The notes under the pieces: generated by a model
Database searches by the model: none
What the model saw: the letters and a program-made list of their open reading frames with translations, nothing else
Told to the model about the DNA's origin: nothing
Made by a program: the position numbers and the translations under genes
In this document: piece after piece, positions 8,633 to 17,324 of the stretch
Layout: each line of letters starts with the position of its first letter
How positions within the stretch are numbered: position 1 is the first letter of the stretch
NCBI RefSeq assembly: GCF_000379845.1
Contig: NZ_KB903782.1
Span: forward strand, 62,143 to 126,142
Source: Moraxella boevrei DSM 14165
GTDB lineage: Bacteria > Pseudomonadota > Gammaproteobacteria > Pseudomonadales > Moraxellaceae
Length of the DNA stretch: 64,000 nt
Direction of reading: 5' to 3'

Positions 8633-11443
8633 TTATCGGTTTGGCACGGTCAACACTTGTCCGATTTTTAGTTGCGTGGTACTCGTCATGTCATTCATAC
8701 CCGCCAATTCTTTGGTGCTAACGCCATAGCGTTTTGCCAAAGAAATCATACTATCGCCTGATTTTACTTTATAAGTGGTGAAAAGTTTTGGCACTTGAAT
8801 GGTTTGACCACGTTGTAATGATGCGTTAGATTTTAAGTTATTTAACCCTGCCAAATCGGTTGCCGAAATGCCATAACGTGCAGACAAGCCGTTTAAGCTA
8901 TCGCCAGATTTGACTTGATAGCTTTCGGTAGCACCTTTGTATTTGCGCACGGCTTTGCTTTCTTTGCTATCAGCTTTGTCGTCTTTTTCGGCTTTAGTAG
9001 CAGTTTTTTTGCTCGTAGCTTTACCTGCTTGTGGAATAGTGAGTTTTTGCCCTGCTTGTAGTCCGCTATTAGTTTTTAAACCGTTAGCACTGGCAAGGTC
9101 ACCTACCGATATGTCAAATTTATCCGCAATCGCATTTAAATTATCGCCACGTTTTACCGTGTAATCCACCGTTTTACCTGTCAAGACATAGGTAGCTTTG
9201 GCTTGACTAACCGGCACGGTAATGCTTTGTCCACGTTGTAGTTTTGAAGTGGCGTTAAAGTCATTGAGCTCAGCAATATCATCCGCCGACACACCTAACT
9301 TATTAGCAATGCCAATTAGCGTATCGCCTGATTGTACCTTATATTTACCCGTTGCCCCTTGGTATTTTTTGGTTGGTGGGGTTGATTTTTGCGGGGTGGT
9401 TGATGTGGTTGATTTTGCCACTTTATCAGGAATTAACCACAAGGTTTGTTTGGTTTTCACTTGATAATTGGTCGGAATATTATTGTATTTTGCCAAATCA
9501 TTCACGCTTAAATTAAATTTATCAGCAATCCCTGTCAAGGTGTCACCTGATTGTACCACATAGCTGTCTTGACGTTTGGCTTGAATTGGTTTACTCTGCG
9601 TTTCATTGTCAGCAACAGGTTTGGCATTATAAAGATACAGAGTTGAACCCGCCAATAATGGGGCATTCGGGTCAATTTGATTCCACTCTGCGATATCACG
9701 CCAGTTCACCCCCATACGGCTGGCGATATTTGACAAGGTGTCACCACGTTTCACTTGATAAGTGGTACGAGTGCCTGTCGGACGTGGTTTGACAGGTTTG
9801 GTGACGGTCGCTTTTGGCGTATTGGATTTAGCCGTGGTTGGTTCATTATAGCTCAGTTTTTTGCTTTCACCTTTGGCTTCTAGCACCGATTGTTGGGTTT
9901 GAATGGCATCTAATTTAATATTACCATCCATTGGGTTAATCGCTTGAGAAACTTGTGGCGATGTTTGTTCAATTTGCTCAGCAATTTGATTACGCTCTGC
10001 TTGTGACAATGGCGGTTCTTGTACAATCGTATTGTTTGGCGTAACCGTTACCGATGTGGTTGGCAAAGTATTGGCAGATTGCATTTCGGCGGTGACTTGG
10101 CGTTGCTCGCTCGCTGAAATGGGTGGTTCTTTGGTAGTGGCAATCGGTGCGACATAAGTTGTCGTTTGGTTTTTCACCATATTATTTGCCATATTTGCCA
10201 AGTCGGTACTTGAAGTTGGCAAGTTTTCTTTTTTGGCAAAGGCTTGCTGTGCTGCCGCTAACGAATCCCCACTACTTGGTGTCGTTACCGTTGGATTTGG
10301 GATATTTGGGGCGACGTAGCCGTTACTCGCCGTATAGCTTGATGCAAAGCCATTACCTGTTAAACGGGTAATTTGATTGTCAATTTTGGTGTTGACATCA
10401 TTGGGAATTAACACCCGGCTTGGACCTGACATATCCACCGAGCCTGCTAGCAGACCCCCATTTAACGCACGCAATTCATCATAGCTTGTGCCTGTTAAAC
10501 TGCTAATTTCTGATAACGTGACACCCACATTGGCAGGCACACTACGAAAGTGTTGACGATTGGCAATCGCTGGCAAACTGACACCATACGAATACGGGTC
10601 TTTCACAATCTGAGCCACCGCCATAAAACGTGGTACATAGTTCATCGTTTCTGTTGGCAAACGCAATGACCAATAATCGGTCGGCAAACCTTGCGATTGG
10701 TTGTAGCGAATGGCAGAACTCACACGTCCCGGTCCTGCATTATAGGCTGCTAACGCAAGCTCCCAACTGCCAAATTGATTGTACAAACTTGTCAAAAAGT
10801 CATAAGCCGCGCGCGTTGACTCAATCACATCACGGCGACCATCAAACGTTGATGTTTGATTTAAACCATAAATCCGCCCTGTACTTGGGATAAATTGCCA
10901 AAGTCCTGCTGCTGCCGCATTACTGGTCGCATTCGGGTCATAAGAGCTTTCAATCACAGGCAATAACGCTAGTTCTGCAGGAATATTACGGCGTTCTGCT
11001 TCACGCACAGTATGATATAAATAACGGCTTGCACGAGCGGTCAAGCGGTTTAGATAATCTTGACGAGAAATAAACCAACTTTTTTGGGCTTCAATGCGTG
11101 GGTCATAGTAGCTACTGCCCATTTTGTAATTGGCACGCAATCTATCCCACAAATTACCGTACTGTTGCACCAACAACGCACTATTTTCCACCATTGCCAT
11201 GTCTGTCGCTTCTAACAAGCCTTCTAACTCATCAAGGCTGTCCATGTCCAATAACGCTGCATTTTGTTGGGCAGTGGCTACCGTTGGTTTGGTGTTATAA
11301 GTTGGCTGAACCACCGACGTTGTGTTAGGTCGCTGGGTTGATGCGGTTGGCGTACTGCTACAAGCCGATAACAACATACCAGATACCGCCAAAGTCAAAG
11401 CTGACAAAGGACCCCCAAAACGAGCGTTTACTGATTGTAACAT
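8633..11443 (-). CDS. mltD: Membrane-bound lytic murein transglycosylase D with six LysM domains
   Basis: Lipoprotein enzyme that cleaves the MurNAc-GlcNAc bond of peptidoglycan to give 1,6-anhydro products. A signal peptide ends in the lipobox LLSAC near residue 28. The catalytic SLT domain spans about 120-290, with the family motif LLPVIESSYDP carrying the catalytic glutamate (about residue 163), AAGLWQFIPSTGR and AYNAGPGRV. A degenerate LysM-like segment lies near 300-345, then a Pro/Thr/Gln-rich linker to about 555. Six clear LysM modules follow (about 560-605, 625-670, 700-745, 757-800, 842-886, 889-932). E. coli MltD has 452 residues and two LysM, so this protein is twice as long. It is a single-gene unit with a terminator behind it. 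Confidence 0.93.
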   Translation of the reverse strand: MLQSVNARFGGPLSALTLAVSGMLLSACSSTPTASTQRPNTTSVVQPTYNTKPTVATAQQNAALLDMDSLDELEGLLEATDMAMVENSALLVQQYGNLWDRLRANYKMGSSYYDPRIEAQKSWFISRQDYLNRLTARASRYLYHTVREAERRNIPAELALLPVIESSYDPNATSNAAAAGLWQFIPSTGRIYGLNQTSTFDGRRDVIESTRAAYDFLTSLYNQFGSWELALAAYNAGPGRVSSAIRYNQSQGLPTDYWSLRLPTETMNYVPRFMAVAQIVKDPYSYGVSLPAIANRQHFRSVPANVGVTLSEISSLTGTSYDELRALNGGLLAGSVDMSGPSRVLIPNDVNTKIDNQITRLTGNGFASSYTASNGYVAPNIPNPTVTTPSSGDSLAAAQQAFAKKENLPTSSTDLANMANNMVKNQTTTYVAPIATTKEPPISASEQRQVTAEMQSANTLPTTSVTVTPNNTIVQEPPLSQAERNQIAEQIEQTSPQVSQAINPMDGNIKLDAIQTQQSVLEAKGESKKLSYNEPTTAKSNTPKATVTKPVKPRPTGTRTTYQVKRGDTLSNIASRMGVNWRDIAEWNQIDPNAPLLAGSTLYLYNAKPVADNETQSKPIQAKRQDSYVVQSGDTLTGIADKFNLSVNDLAKYNNIPTNYQVKTKQTLWLIPDKVAKSTTSTTPQKSTPPTKKYQGATGKYKVQSGDTLIGIANKLGVSADDIAELNDFNATSKLQRGQSITVPVSQAKATYVLTGKTVDYTVKRGDNLNAIADKFDISVGDLASANGLKTNSGLQAGQKLTIPQAGKATSKKTATKAEKDDKADSKESKAVRKYKGATESYQVKSGDSLNGLSARYGISATDLAGLNNLKSNASLQRGQTIQVPKLFTTYKVKSGDSMISLAKRYGVSTKELAGMNDMTSTTQLKIGQVLTVPNR

Positions 11444-11585
11444 GAAAATTCCTTAACAATAAAAAATATCGGATAGTTTACAATAAAATCCCAAATAACT
11501 AAACACACAAGCTGACTTTTTTTGTTAATAAATTTGGTTAATCACCAATTTTATTAAGTTTTAACAAGGAAATTTTGGCATTTGC

Positions 11586-11626
11586 AAAAAAAAGCCAGTA
11601 AGCAAAAAAACTTACTGACTTTTTTA
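11586..11626 (-). terminator. Terminator after ompW
   Basis: Arms CAGTAAG (11596-11602) and CTTACTG (11611-11617) are flanked by A- and T-runs, 25 bases past the ompW stop. Confidence 0.75.
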
Positions 11627-11650
11627 TCATTAAAAATAACTAATTAAACA

Positions 11651-12259
11651 TTAGAAACTTTTAACATAGGAAACACCGTACACCCATGGGTTGATTTCTA
11701 CAGTACCTGCATCAGCACCATTAAGTTTCACATCACTTTCAATATTGATATAACGAGCATTTACACGAACCGCATCACGGTCGCTAATTTTAAAATCCAC
11801 ACCCACTTGACCTGCTGCACCAACACTGTCATCCAGTTCTAAATCAACGCTTGGCGTATAAAGACGCTCTTTAAAGAAAGTTGTGTAGTTCACACCAACG
11901 CCTACGAATGGTTTTACTTTGCTATGCAAACCGTCAAAGTGATAGTTTAAAGAGACCGTTGGCGGTAAATGTTGGGTTTTACCAGCATAGTTACCACCGA
12001 TATTGATGTCATGTTGAAATGGTAATGCTGCTAATACTTCAATACCCACATTGTTCGCTGGGAAGTACTCAAAAGTCAATGATGGTTGGGTGTTTTCATC
12101 AACAGTAACGCTTGCACCATTTTTTAAAACGCTTGCGTCTGATTGTGGGTCAACATAAGCCGCACCCACGCCCACAGTCCAAGTACCTGCTGGCACCGCG
12201 AGTGCGGTTGAGCTTGCAAATACTGCCAAAGAAGCCAATGCAATATGATGTAGTTTCAC
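11651..12259 (-). CDS. ompW: OmpW family outer-membrane protein
   Basis: Predicted eight-stranded beta-barrel of the OmpW family, which forms a narrow hydrophobic channel in the outer membrane. I place the start at a GTG (12259), which has GGAG seven bases upstream; the in-frame ATG 15 bases earlier has no ribosome site. The signal peptide VKLHHIALASLAVFASSTAL is followed by AGTWTVGVGAAYVDPQ. Family features include SLTFEYFPANNVGIEVLAALPF, LPPTVSLNYHF and VKPFVGVGVNYTTFF, and the C-terminus ends in phenylalanine (YVKSF) as expected for barrel assembly by BamA. Mature length near 180 residues is normal. Confidence 0.93.
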   Translation of the reverse strand: MKLHHIALASLAVFASSTALAVPAGTWTVGVGAAYVDPQSDASVLKNGASVTVDENTQPSLTFEYFPANNVGIEVLAALPFQHDINIGGNYAGKTQHLPPTVSLNYHFDGLHSKVKPFVGVGVNYTTFFKERLYTPSVDLELDDSVGAAGQVGVDFKISDRDAVRVNARYINIESDVKLNGADAGTVEINPWVYGVSYVKSF

Positions 12260-12501
12260 AGTTATTCTCCACATTAAAAAAAAATTAAAAATCTCACAGA
12301 GTTTGTTAACAGTTGTTAATTATCTATATATCGCCAATATTCGAATAAATCAAACCATTGGGTTTTGCTGATGTAGGTAGATTAACATTTTTTTAGGTAG
12401 CTTTCAAGCAACATTTTGGCAAAAACTTATACCAAACAGTCATATTTTATTAAAATCATGTTAAAATACCCCAACTCTTTACGACAAATCCTAAATTTTA
12501 A

Positions 12502-13425
12502 ATGACACATTCAATCACAACGCCTTTATTGACCGTAAATCAATTATTACAAACCATTGATTTTAGGGCACTTTGGTATCAAAATTTAAAAATTCCGAGT
12601 AATTTTTTTGTCAAAATTAACGAAAATATTGGCGAAAATCCAAAATTTAATTTTGTTTATGAATTATTAAATTTTAATTTAGAAAAATTACGGTTTAATA
12701 CGCAATATTCTTTTAGTAATTTTCAAAATTTACCACTCTTTTTTGAGCCACAAAACGCCCTACCACTGCACACCGCTTATGAAAGTTTTATCGCTGACAC
12801 AGGCAATATTCCCACACGTGATAATTTTCATGACCTATTAAATGGACTGATTTGGCTTAATTTTCCCAATACCAAAGCCAGTTTCAACCGCTTGCACGCC
12901 TGCGATATTGAGCAACATGGTATTGACAACACTCGCACGCCGTTACGCAATGCGTTGACTTTATTTGATGAAAACGGTGGCGTAATTGTCAGTAATAACC
13001 AACAATTATTGACAAATTTGCAAAATTTTGACTGGGAAACGGCATTCATTACCAAAAAAAATCATTGGCAAAACACCCAGTTTTTTGCAGTCGGTCACGC
13101 ATTATTGGAAAAATTAATTCGGCCACGCAAAAATATTACCGCTCACACCCTACTAATTTTGGTTGATGATGCTTGGCAAACACAAAACATTGACAATCAA
13201 CGCAAAATTTTAGACGTATTTTTAGCAAATCTTTTTTTAAAACAAATGTTACATTCAAAAATGTTCCAACCTTTACCGATTTTGGGCATACCTAATTTTG
13301 CACCAAAGCACGGTTATAAGCAAGATTTGGTATTTTACCAAGACCGCCAAGTTTTTCGGCAAAAACGCCAAGGCGAGCCTGCCAATATTTGGCAATTAAA
13401 CACAAATGAATGGTTGAATTTTTAG
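12502..13425 (+). CDS. DUF3025 domain protein
   Basis: A 307-residue protein of a conserved proteobacterial family without an assigned function. The family signature is clear: IPTRDNFHDLLNGLIWLNFP near 110-130, NRLHACDIEQHG, RTPLRNALTLFDENGGVIV near 160, and FAVGHALLEKLIRPRKNITAHTL near 215-240. No signal peptide or membrane span. It is divergent from ompW, with a 242-base AT-rich promoter region between them that includes TAAAAT about 30 bases before the start. The next plus-strand genes follow at short distance and may be co-transcribed. Confidence 0.88.
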   Translation: MTHSITTPLLTVNQLLQTIDFRALWYQNLKIPSNFFVKINENIGENPKFNFVYELLNFNLEKLRFNTQYSFSNFQNLPLFFEPQNALPLHTAYESFIADTGNIPTRDNFHDLLNGLIWLNFPNTKASFNRLHACDIEQHGIDNTRTPLRNALTLFDENGGVIVSNNQQLLTNLQNFDWETAFITKKNHWQNTQFFAVGHALLEKLIRPRKNITAHTLLILVDDAWQTQNIDNQRKILDVFLANLFLKQMLHSKMFQPLPILGIPNFAPKHGYKQDLVFYQDRQVFRQKRQGEPANIWQLNTNEWLNF

Positions 13426-13489
13426 CAAAATATTGTTACATTAAAACAGCTATTTTTTTACGAATTTTTAACAAAAACAAGGAAAAATC

Positions 13490-13774
13490 ATGACGACCAA
13501 GCTGATTAAAACCGCCGATACATTACGTCTTGTCACAGGCAAACTTGCTCCCTATGTGGATGTGGCATGGCAAGATTATACTTTGGATGAGTTAGAAGTC
13601 CTGCTACAACACGTGGTGCGGTTTGAGCTTGAGCATAATAATTACTCTCGCCACAAGGAATATAAAGACAAAAAAGGGGCAAATGTGGAAGTATTTCGCT
13701 CGGGCAATTTGTTAAAATTATCCAGTCTGGGTGATGTGTTGTTGGTGGTGCAAGACGGTAATTTTGGTGTATAA
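13490..13774 (+). CDS. Small conserved hypothetical protein, 94 aa
   Basis: Not recognised. It starts with a good ribosome site (AAGGAAAAATC before ATG). The protein is soluble and mixed alpha/beta in appearance: TLRLVTGKLAPYVDVAWQDY, a helix ELEVLLQHVVRFELEHNN, then a strand-rich end SGNLLKLSSLGDVLLVVQDG. It lies 21 bases upstream of the RoxA-type oxygenase gene on the same strand, so co-transcription is likely. No metal or nucleotide motif is visible. Confidence 0.75.
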   Translation: MTTKLIKTADTLRLVTGKLAPYVDVAWQDYTLDELEVLLQHVVRFELEHNNYSRHKEYKDKKGANVEVFRSGNLLKLSSLGDVLLVVQDGNFGV

Positions 13775-13795
13775 ATCGGTTAAAAAAGAGAAATT

Positions 13796-14998
13796 ATGAT
13801 GTCAAAAATTCCCTACTGCCTGCCATGTGATATCAGTCCTGAGCAATTTTTAACCGAATATTGGCAAAAAAAACCATTGCTAATCAAAAATGGTTTACCT
13901 GCCCTAGTCGGGATGTTTGAGCCTGACGATATTTTGACGTTGGCACAAGACGAAGATGCAACTGCTCGGCTAATTTCACAACAAAATGGGCAATGGTTAC
14001 TAAAAAATAGTCCGCTTAGCCAACAGGATTTTACCAATTTACCCAAACATTGGACGGTTTTGGTGCAAAACATGGAACAATGGTCGCCAGAATTGGCAAA
14101 GCTGTGGCACGCTTTTGACTTTATTCCACAATGGCAACGCGATGACATCATGGTTTCCTACGCCCCAGAAGGTGGTGGCGTTGGCAAACATTATGACAAT
14201 TACGATGTGTTTTTGGCACAAGGCTACGGCTCACGCCATTGGCAACTGGGCGATTATTGTGATGAAAATACCAAGTTTCAGCAAGGTCAACCCATTCGCA
14301 TCATGGACGACATGGGCGAGCTGATTTTTGATGCGGTACTAAACGTGGGCGATGTACTGTATGTGCCGACTAATCTATCGCATTATGGTGTGGCAGTGGA
14401 TGATTGTTTGACCTTTTCCTTTGGTTGTCGCCGTCCAAATCCCTTACAATTATTGGATAATATCACCGATGTAGCAACCCATTTTGACAAACTTTCCATT
14501 CCGCTAAAAATCGCTCAACCACGCACGCCTGCAGGGGAATTGCACGCTGAGTCTATCCAAGATATGAAACAACAGCTGATTAATTTACTAAATTCTGATA
14601 CGGGCGATACCCTTATTCGTCAAGCGATTGCCGAAACGGTGAGCAAACGCCAATATGATTTGATGTTAGCTGAAGAGGTGTTGACAATTGGCGAGCTTAG
14701 CGATGCGTTGGCACAAAGGTCGACAATTAGCCAAGATTTAGCCAGTCGCATGATTTTTGTCAAACAAAATACGCAAAAAGATACGCAAATTCGATTATTT
14801 ATCAATGGTGAATGTGTGTGTGATGATGATATTGATAGCCAAGCCCAAGCGGTACTCGTACGTTTGGCAAATGGTGAAAGTTTAGGCTTAACCGACCTTG
14901 AAAAAGCCAATGTGGACATAGACAGCGTTTGTGAATGGCTGGAGAATGGTTGGGTAACTGTGGATGTTGATGATGTGAATATTGATGAACCACGGTAA
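13796..14998 (+). CDS. roxA: Ribosomal oxygenase (L16 arginine hydroxylase type, JmjC fold)
   Basis: Fe(II)/2-oxoglutarate oxygenase related to E. coli RoxA (YcfD), which hydroxylates an arginine of ribosomal protein L16. The N-terminal segment FLTEYWQKKPLLIKNGLP is the family opening motif. The iron-binding HxD (GKHYDNYDVF, near residues 132-134) and distal His (LSHYGVAV, near 196) are present, together with the conserved SYAPEGGGVG loop before them. The C-terminal 200 residues hold the winged-helix-like dimerisation region. Length 400 is close to the E. coli protein (373). The substrate assignment is inferred from family similarity. It ends at a bidirectional terminator facing btuB. Confidence 0.9.
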   Translation: MMSKIPYCLPCDISPEQFLTEYWQKKPLLIKNGLPALVGMFEPDDILTLAQDEDATARLISQQNGQWLLKNSPLSQQDFTNLPKHWTVLVQNMEQWSPELAKLWHAFDFIPQWQRDDIMVSYAPEGGGVGKHYDNYDVFLAQGYGSRHWQLGDYCDENTKFQQGQPIRIMDDMGELIFDAVLNVGDVLYVPTNLSHYGVAVDDCLTFSFGCRRPNPLQLLDNITDVATHFDKLSIPLKIAQPRTPAGELHAESIQDMKQQLINLLNSDTGDTLIRQAIAETVSKRQYDLMLAEEVLTIGELSDALAQRSTISQDLASRMIFVKQNTQKDTQIRLFINGECVCDDDIDSQAQAVLVRLANGESLGLTDLEKANVDIDSVCEWLENGWVTVDVDDVNIDEPR

Positions 14999-15014
14999 TT
15001 AGTTTTTATCAATC

Positions 15015-15050
15015 ATAAAAAAGCCTTTGAAAATCTCAAAGGCTTTTCTT
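15015..15050. terminator. Bidirectional terminator between roxA and btuB
   Basis: Perfect arms GCCTTTGA (15023-15030) and TCAAAGGC (15036-15043), with A-run and T-run on either side, between convergent genes. Confidence 0.85.
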
Positions 15051-15062
15051 GTTACAAATATA

Positions 15063-16928
15063 TTAGAACCACTGATAAGTCGCTGATACAAAGGCATTAA
15101 TGCCTTTTTGGTTGTAGCCATAAACCGTTTCGTAATCTTCGCTTGTTAAGTTATTTAAACGAGCATTTAAGGTTAAGTTTTTATTTAAATAATAATTACC
15201 AGAAATATTTAATAATGTGTAGCTATCAAGCGTGGATGTGTTGCTTGCATTAGTAAAACGTTCGCCAATATGCTGAACTTCCGCACGGATATCAAACTCT
15301 GGTTGTTGATAGCCAACATAGACCAAGCCTTTATGTGTTGGTTGATACGCCAATTGTTTCCCTGCTTTGTCTTCGGTATCCACATAATCATAATTTAAAC
15401 CAAACAAAATATTATTAATTTGCCAATCGCTCACCAAAGATATCCCTTTAATATCCACCTCATCAATATTTTGTGGAATAAAATTCGCATCATTAACAAT
15501 TTTGTCTGTTACATCCGATTGATAAGCGGTTAAACGCGTTTTTTGCAAATCATTATCATATTCCACAAAAACTTCGGTATTTTTACTGGTTTCTGCTTTT
15601 AGGTTTGGATTTGCCCCAAATGGATAGTATAAAAAGTTAAAACTCGGCACGACAAATACTGTCGCATAGGAGGCACCCACCCTTACATTTGGCACAATGC
15701 GATACGCACCACCAAGGCTATACGTGGTTTCATTGCCAAACTGCGAATTATCATCATTTCTGACTGCAAGCTGAGCATCATAATCAGCCGTTGCTAACTG
15801 ATAGCCTGCAAAGATACTTTTTATCGTACGCTCTTTTTGGGCATAGTTAGCAGTACTTTCAATTTCTTGTTTTAAATGCTCATAACCACCGATAATTTTA
15901 CCCAACGGTAATTGATAGCCTAATTGTAAAGTCGCTTGGTCTTGAGTCGTATCAAACTGTCCACCTGTTTGGGTATTACCATCATAAGCGGTTGATTTAT
16001 CAAAACTTTGTCCATATTTTAACTCAGCAGAAAAGTTATCTTGGCTATAATTCACAAAGCCCGAAACTGCCCCATTTTTTTGGTCGCTATAACTATTGGC
16101 ATACGGCAAACTCACATTATTGATAAAATCATAAGCACTGCTGTCATAATCAGTCGTTGATTTGGCATACAACCCTGACAAGCCAACTTCTATCGCTTCA
16201 TTAATGCGATGTTTGGCAACCAAGCTCGCATTTTTTGACTCAAAACCGTCATTATCAGGATGATGAGCATTAAATTGTGCATACGGTTTTGTCGCGTCAA
16301 TACCATCGGTTTTTTCATAGCCACCCGATAAACTTAAAGTAGTCGCTTGGTTGACATATTGCCCTGTTACTTGGGCTTTGTAGCTTTCTTCCGTCCCTGC
16401 ACCGAGCGTAACCGCAACGTTAGACTGATTGGCATTTTGACCCTTAGTAAAAATTTGAATGACCCCACCCATCGCATCCGCACCATACAGCGAAGAGCCT
16501 GATGCACCGTGTAAAATTTCAATACGGTCAATTTGGTCAGCAGGAATGAGCGACAACGCCGAACTGCCTGTCGTAACAGAGCTATAACGAACCCCATCCA
16601 CCAGCACCAACACTTGATTGCCTGTATAGCCACGCAAACGAATACCACTCGCTGTGCCATCACCGCCATTTTGAGTAACATAAAAACCACCCTGCTGACG
16701 TAACACATCTAACACACTTTGCCCTTGATAACGTTGCAACGCTTCTTCGTTAATTACGGTCGTTTGGGCAATGGTATTTTTAATAGGGGTTTTGGTACGT
16801 GTTGCGGTAATGGTGATTTCAGGCAACTGGGCAGTTGGCATCCTGTCAACAGAATGTATCGTATCGGCGTAGGCTTGGCTAGTAATCGCCGTTAACATCA
16901 GGCTTAGAAGGGTAAGTTGGGTTTTCAT
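15063..16928 (-). CDS. btuB: TonB-dependent outer-membrane receptor, BtuB-like
   Basis: Outer-membrane importer powered by TonB; the closest family by pattern is the cobalamin receptor BtuB. The signal peptide ends at QAYAD (about residue 22), followed by a TonB-box-like segment LPEITITATRT. The plug domain (about 40-145) contains VLDVLRQQGGFYV, IRLRGYTGNQVLVLVDGVR and the conserved IDRIEILHGASGSSLYGADAMGGV-type block. The 22-strand barrel ends in YQWF, a normal aromatic terminus. Length 621 matches BtuB (about 614). No cobalamin riboswitch-like box is seen in the 180 bases ahead, so the substrate could also be another corrinoid or metal chelate. The 6S RNA gene lies directly upstream. Confidence 0.85.
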   Translation of the reverse strand: MKTQLTLLSLMLTAITSQAYADTIHSVDRMPTAQLPEITITATRTKTPIKNTIAQTTVINEEALQRYQGQSVLDVLRQQGGFYVTQNGGDGTASGIRLRGYTGNQVLVLVDGVRYSSVTTGSSALSLIPADQIDRIEILHGASGSSLYGADAMGGVIQIFTKGQNANQSNVAVTLGAGTEESYKAQVTGQYVNQATTLSLSGGYEKTDGIDATKPYAQFNAHHPDNDGFESKNASLVAKHRINEAIEVGLSGLYAKSTTDYDSSAYDFINNVSLPYANSYSDQKNGAVSGFVNYSQDNFSAELKYGQSFDKSTAYDGNTQTGGQFDTTQDQATLQLGYQLPLGKIIGGYEHLKQEIESTANYAQKERTIKSIFAGYQLATADYDAQLAVRNDDNSQFGNETTYSLGGAYRIVPNVRVGASYATVFVVPSFNFLYYPFGANPNLKAETSKNTEVFVEYDNDLQKTRLTAYQSDVTDKIVNDANFIPQNIDEVDIKGISLVSDWQINNILFGLNYDYVDTEDKAGKQLAYQPTHKGLVYVGYQQPEFDIRAEVQHIGERFTNASNTSTLDSYTLLNISGNYYLNKNLTLNARLNNLTSEDYETVYGYNQKGINAFVSATYQWF

Positions 16929-17109
16929 GGGTTGTATAACTCACAATTTGTTAAAAAGTTAAAATAAACTGCGACATTTTAGCAAACTTTAGGTAAGATT
17001 TACCATAAAAATGAGTCGGTATTTACTCATGATAACGTGAGAAAATTTTAATTTATTATTTTTAATAATTTTATAAATAAAAATATCTTAACAAATATAG
17101 CAAAAAAAA

Positions 17110-17289
17110 CCAGAGTACCGCTGTCTATGTGAACCCATGAACTGTGATGTTCAAAGGTGGGTCACACAATCATTCTTAAGGTTTCCTGATACATCGCAAG
17201 GATGCAGGCATACACAACAAATGATTAGGATGTGACCCTAAAGTAGATTATCAGCTCAGGTAATACCATAAACTGGCGAATACTCCAGA
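17110..17289 (-). ncRNA. ssrS: 6S RNA
   Basis: About 180 bases on the minus strand with the sequence and fold of 6S RNA, which binds sigma-70 RNA polymerase holoenzyme in stationary phase by imitating an open promoter. Terminal stem arms are CTGGAGTA (17288-17281) and TACTCTGG (17117-17110). Conserved pieces seen also in E. coli 6S are TTCGCCAG, ACCTGAGCTGAT, CCTTAAG, and the TTGAAC...GTTCA hairpin followed by GGGTTCACA. An inner stem pairs GGGTCACA with TGTGACCC, and CCTGCATC pairs back around a TTGC loop, leaving the central bubble. A run of eight T follows the 3' arm. In E. coli ssrS precedes ygfA; here it lies between a secretion ATPase gene and btuB. Confidence 0.9.
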
Positions 17290-17295
17290 AATGAC

Positions 17296-17324
17296 ATTAT
17301 AACGCTTTTTTAGGTCTAATGCAA
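17296..17324 (-). promoter_or_regulatory. Sigma-70 promoter of 6S RNA
   Basis: Minus-strand -35 TTGCAT (17324-17319), 17-base spacer, -10 TATAAT (17301-17296), with the predicted RNA start about seven bases on. It overlaps the last codons of the upstream ATPase gene. Confidence 0.8.

Noticed and set aside
16929-17109. Possible cobalamin riboswitch ahead of btuB
   Set aside because: No conserved B12-box core is visible in either direction. The structured sequence just upstream is 6S RNA, and the remaining 180 bases are AT-rich with only a small ATGAGT/ACTCAT hairpin.
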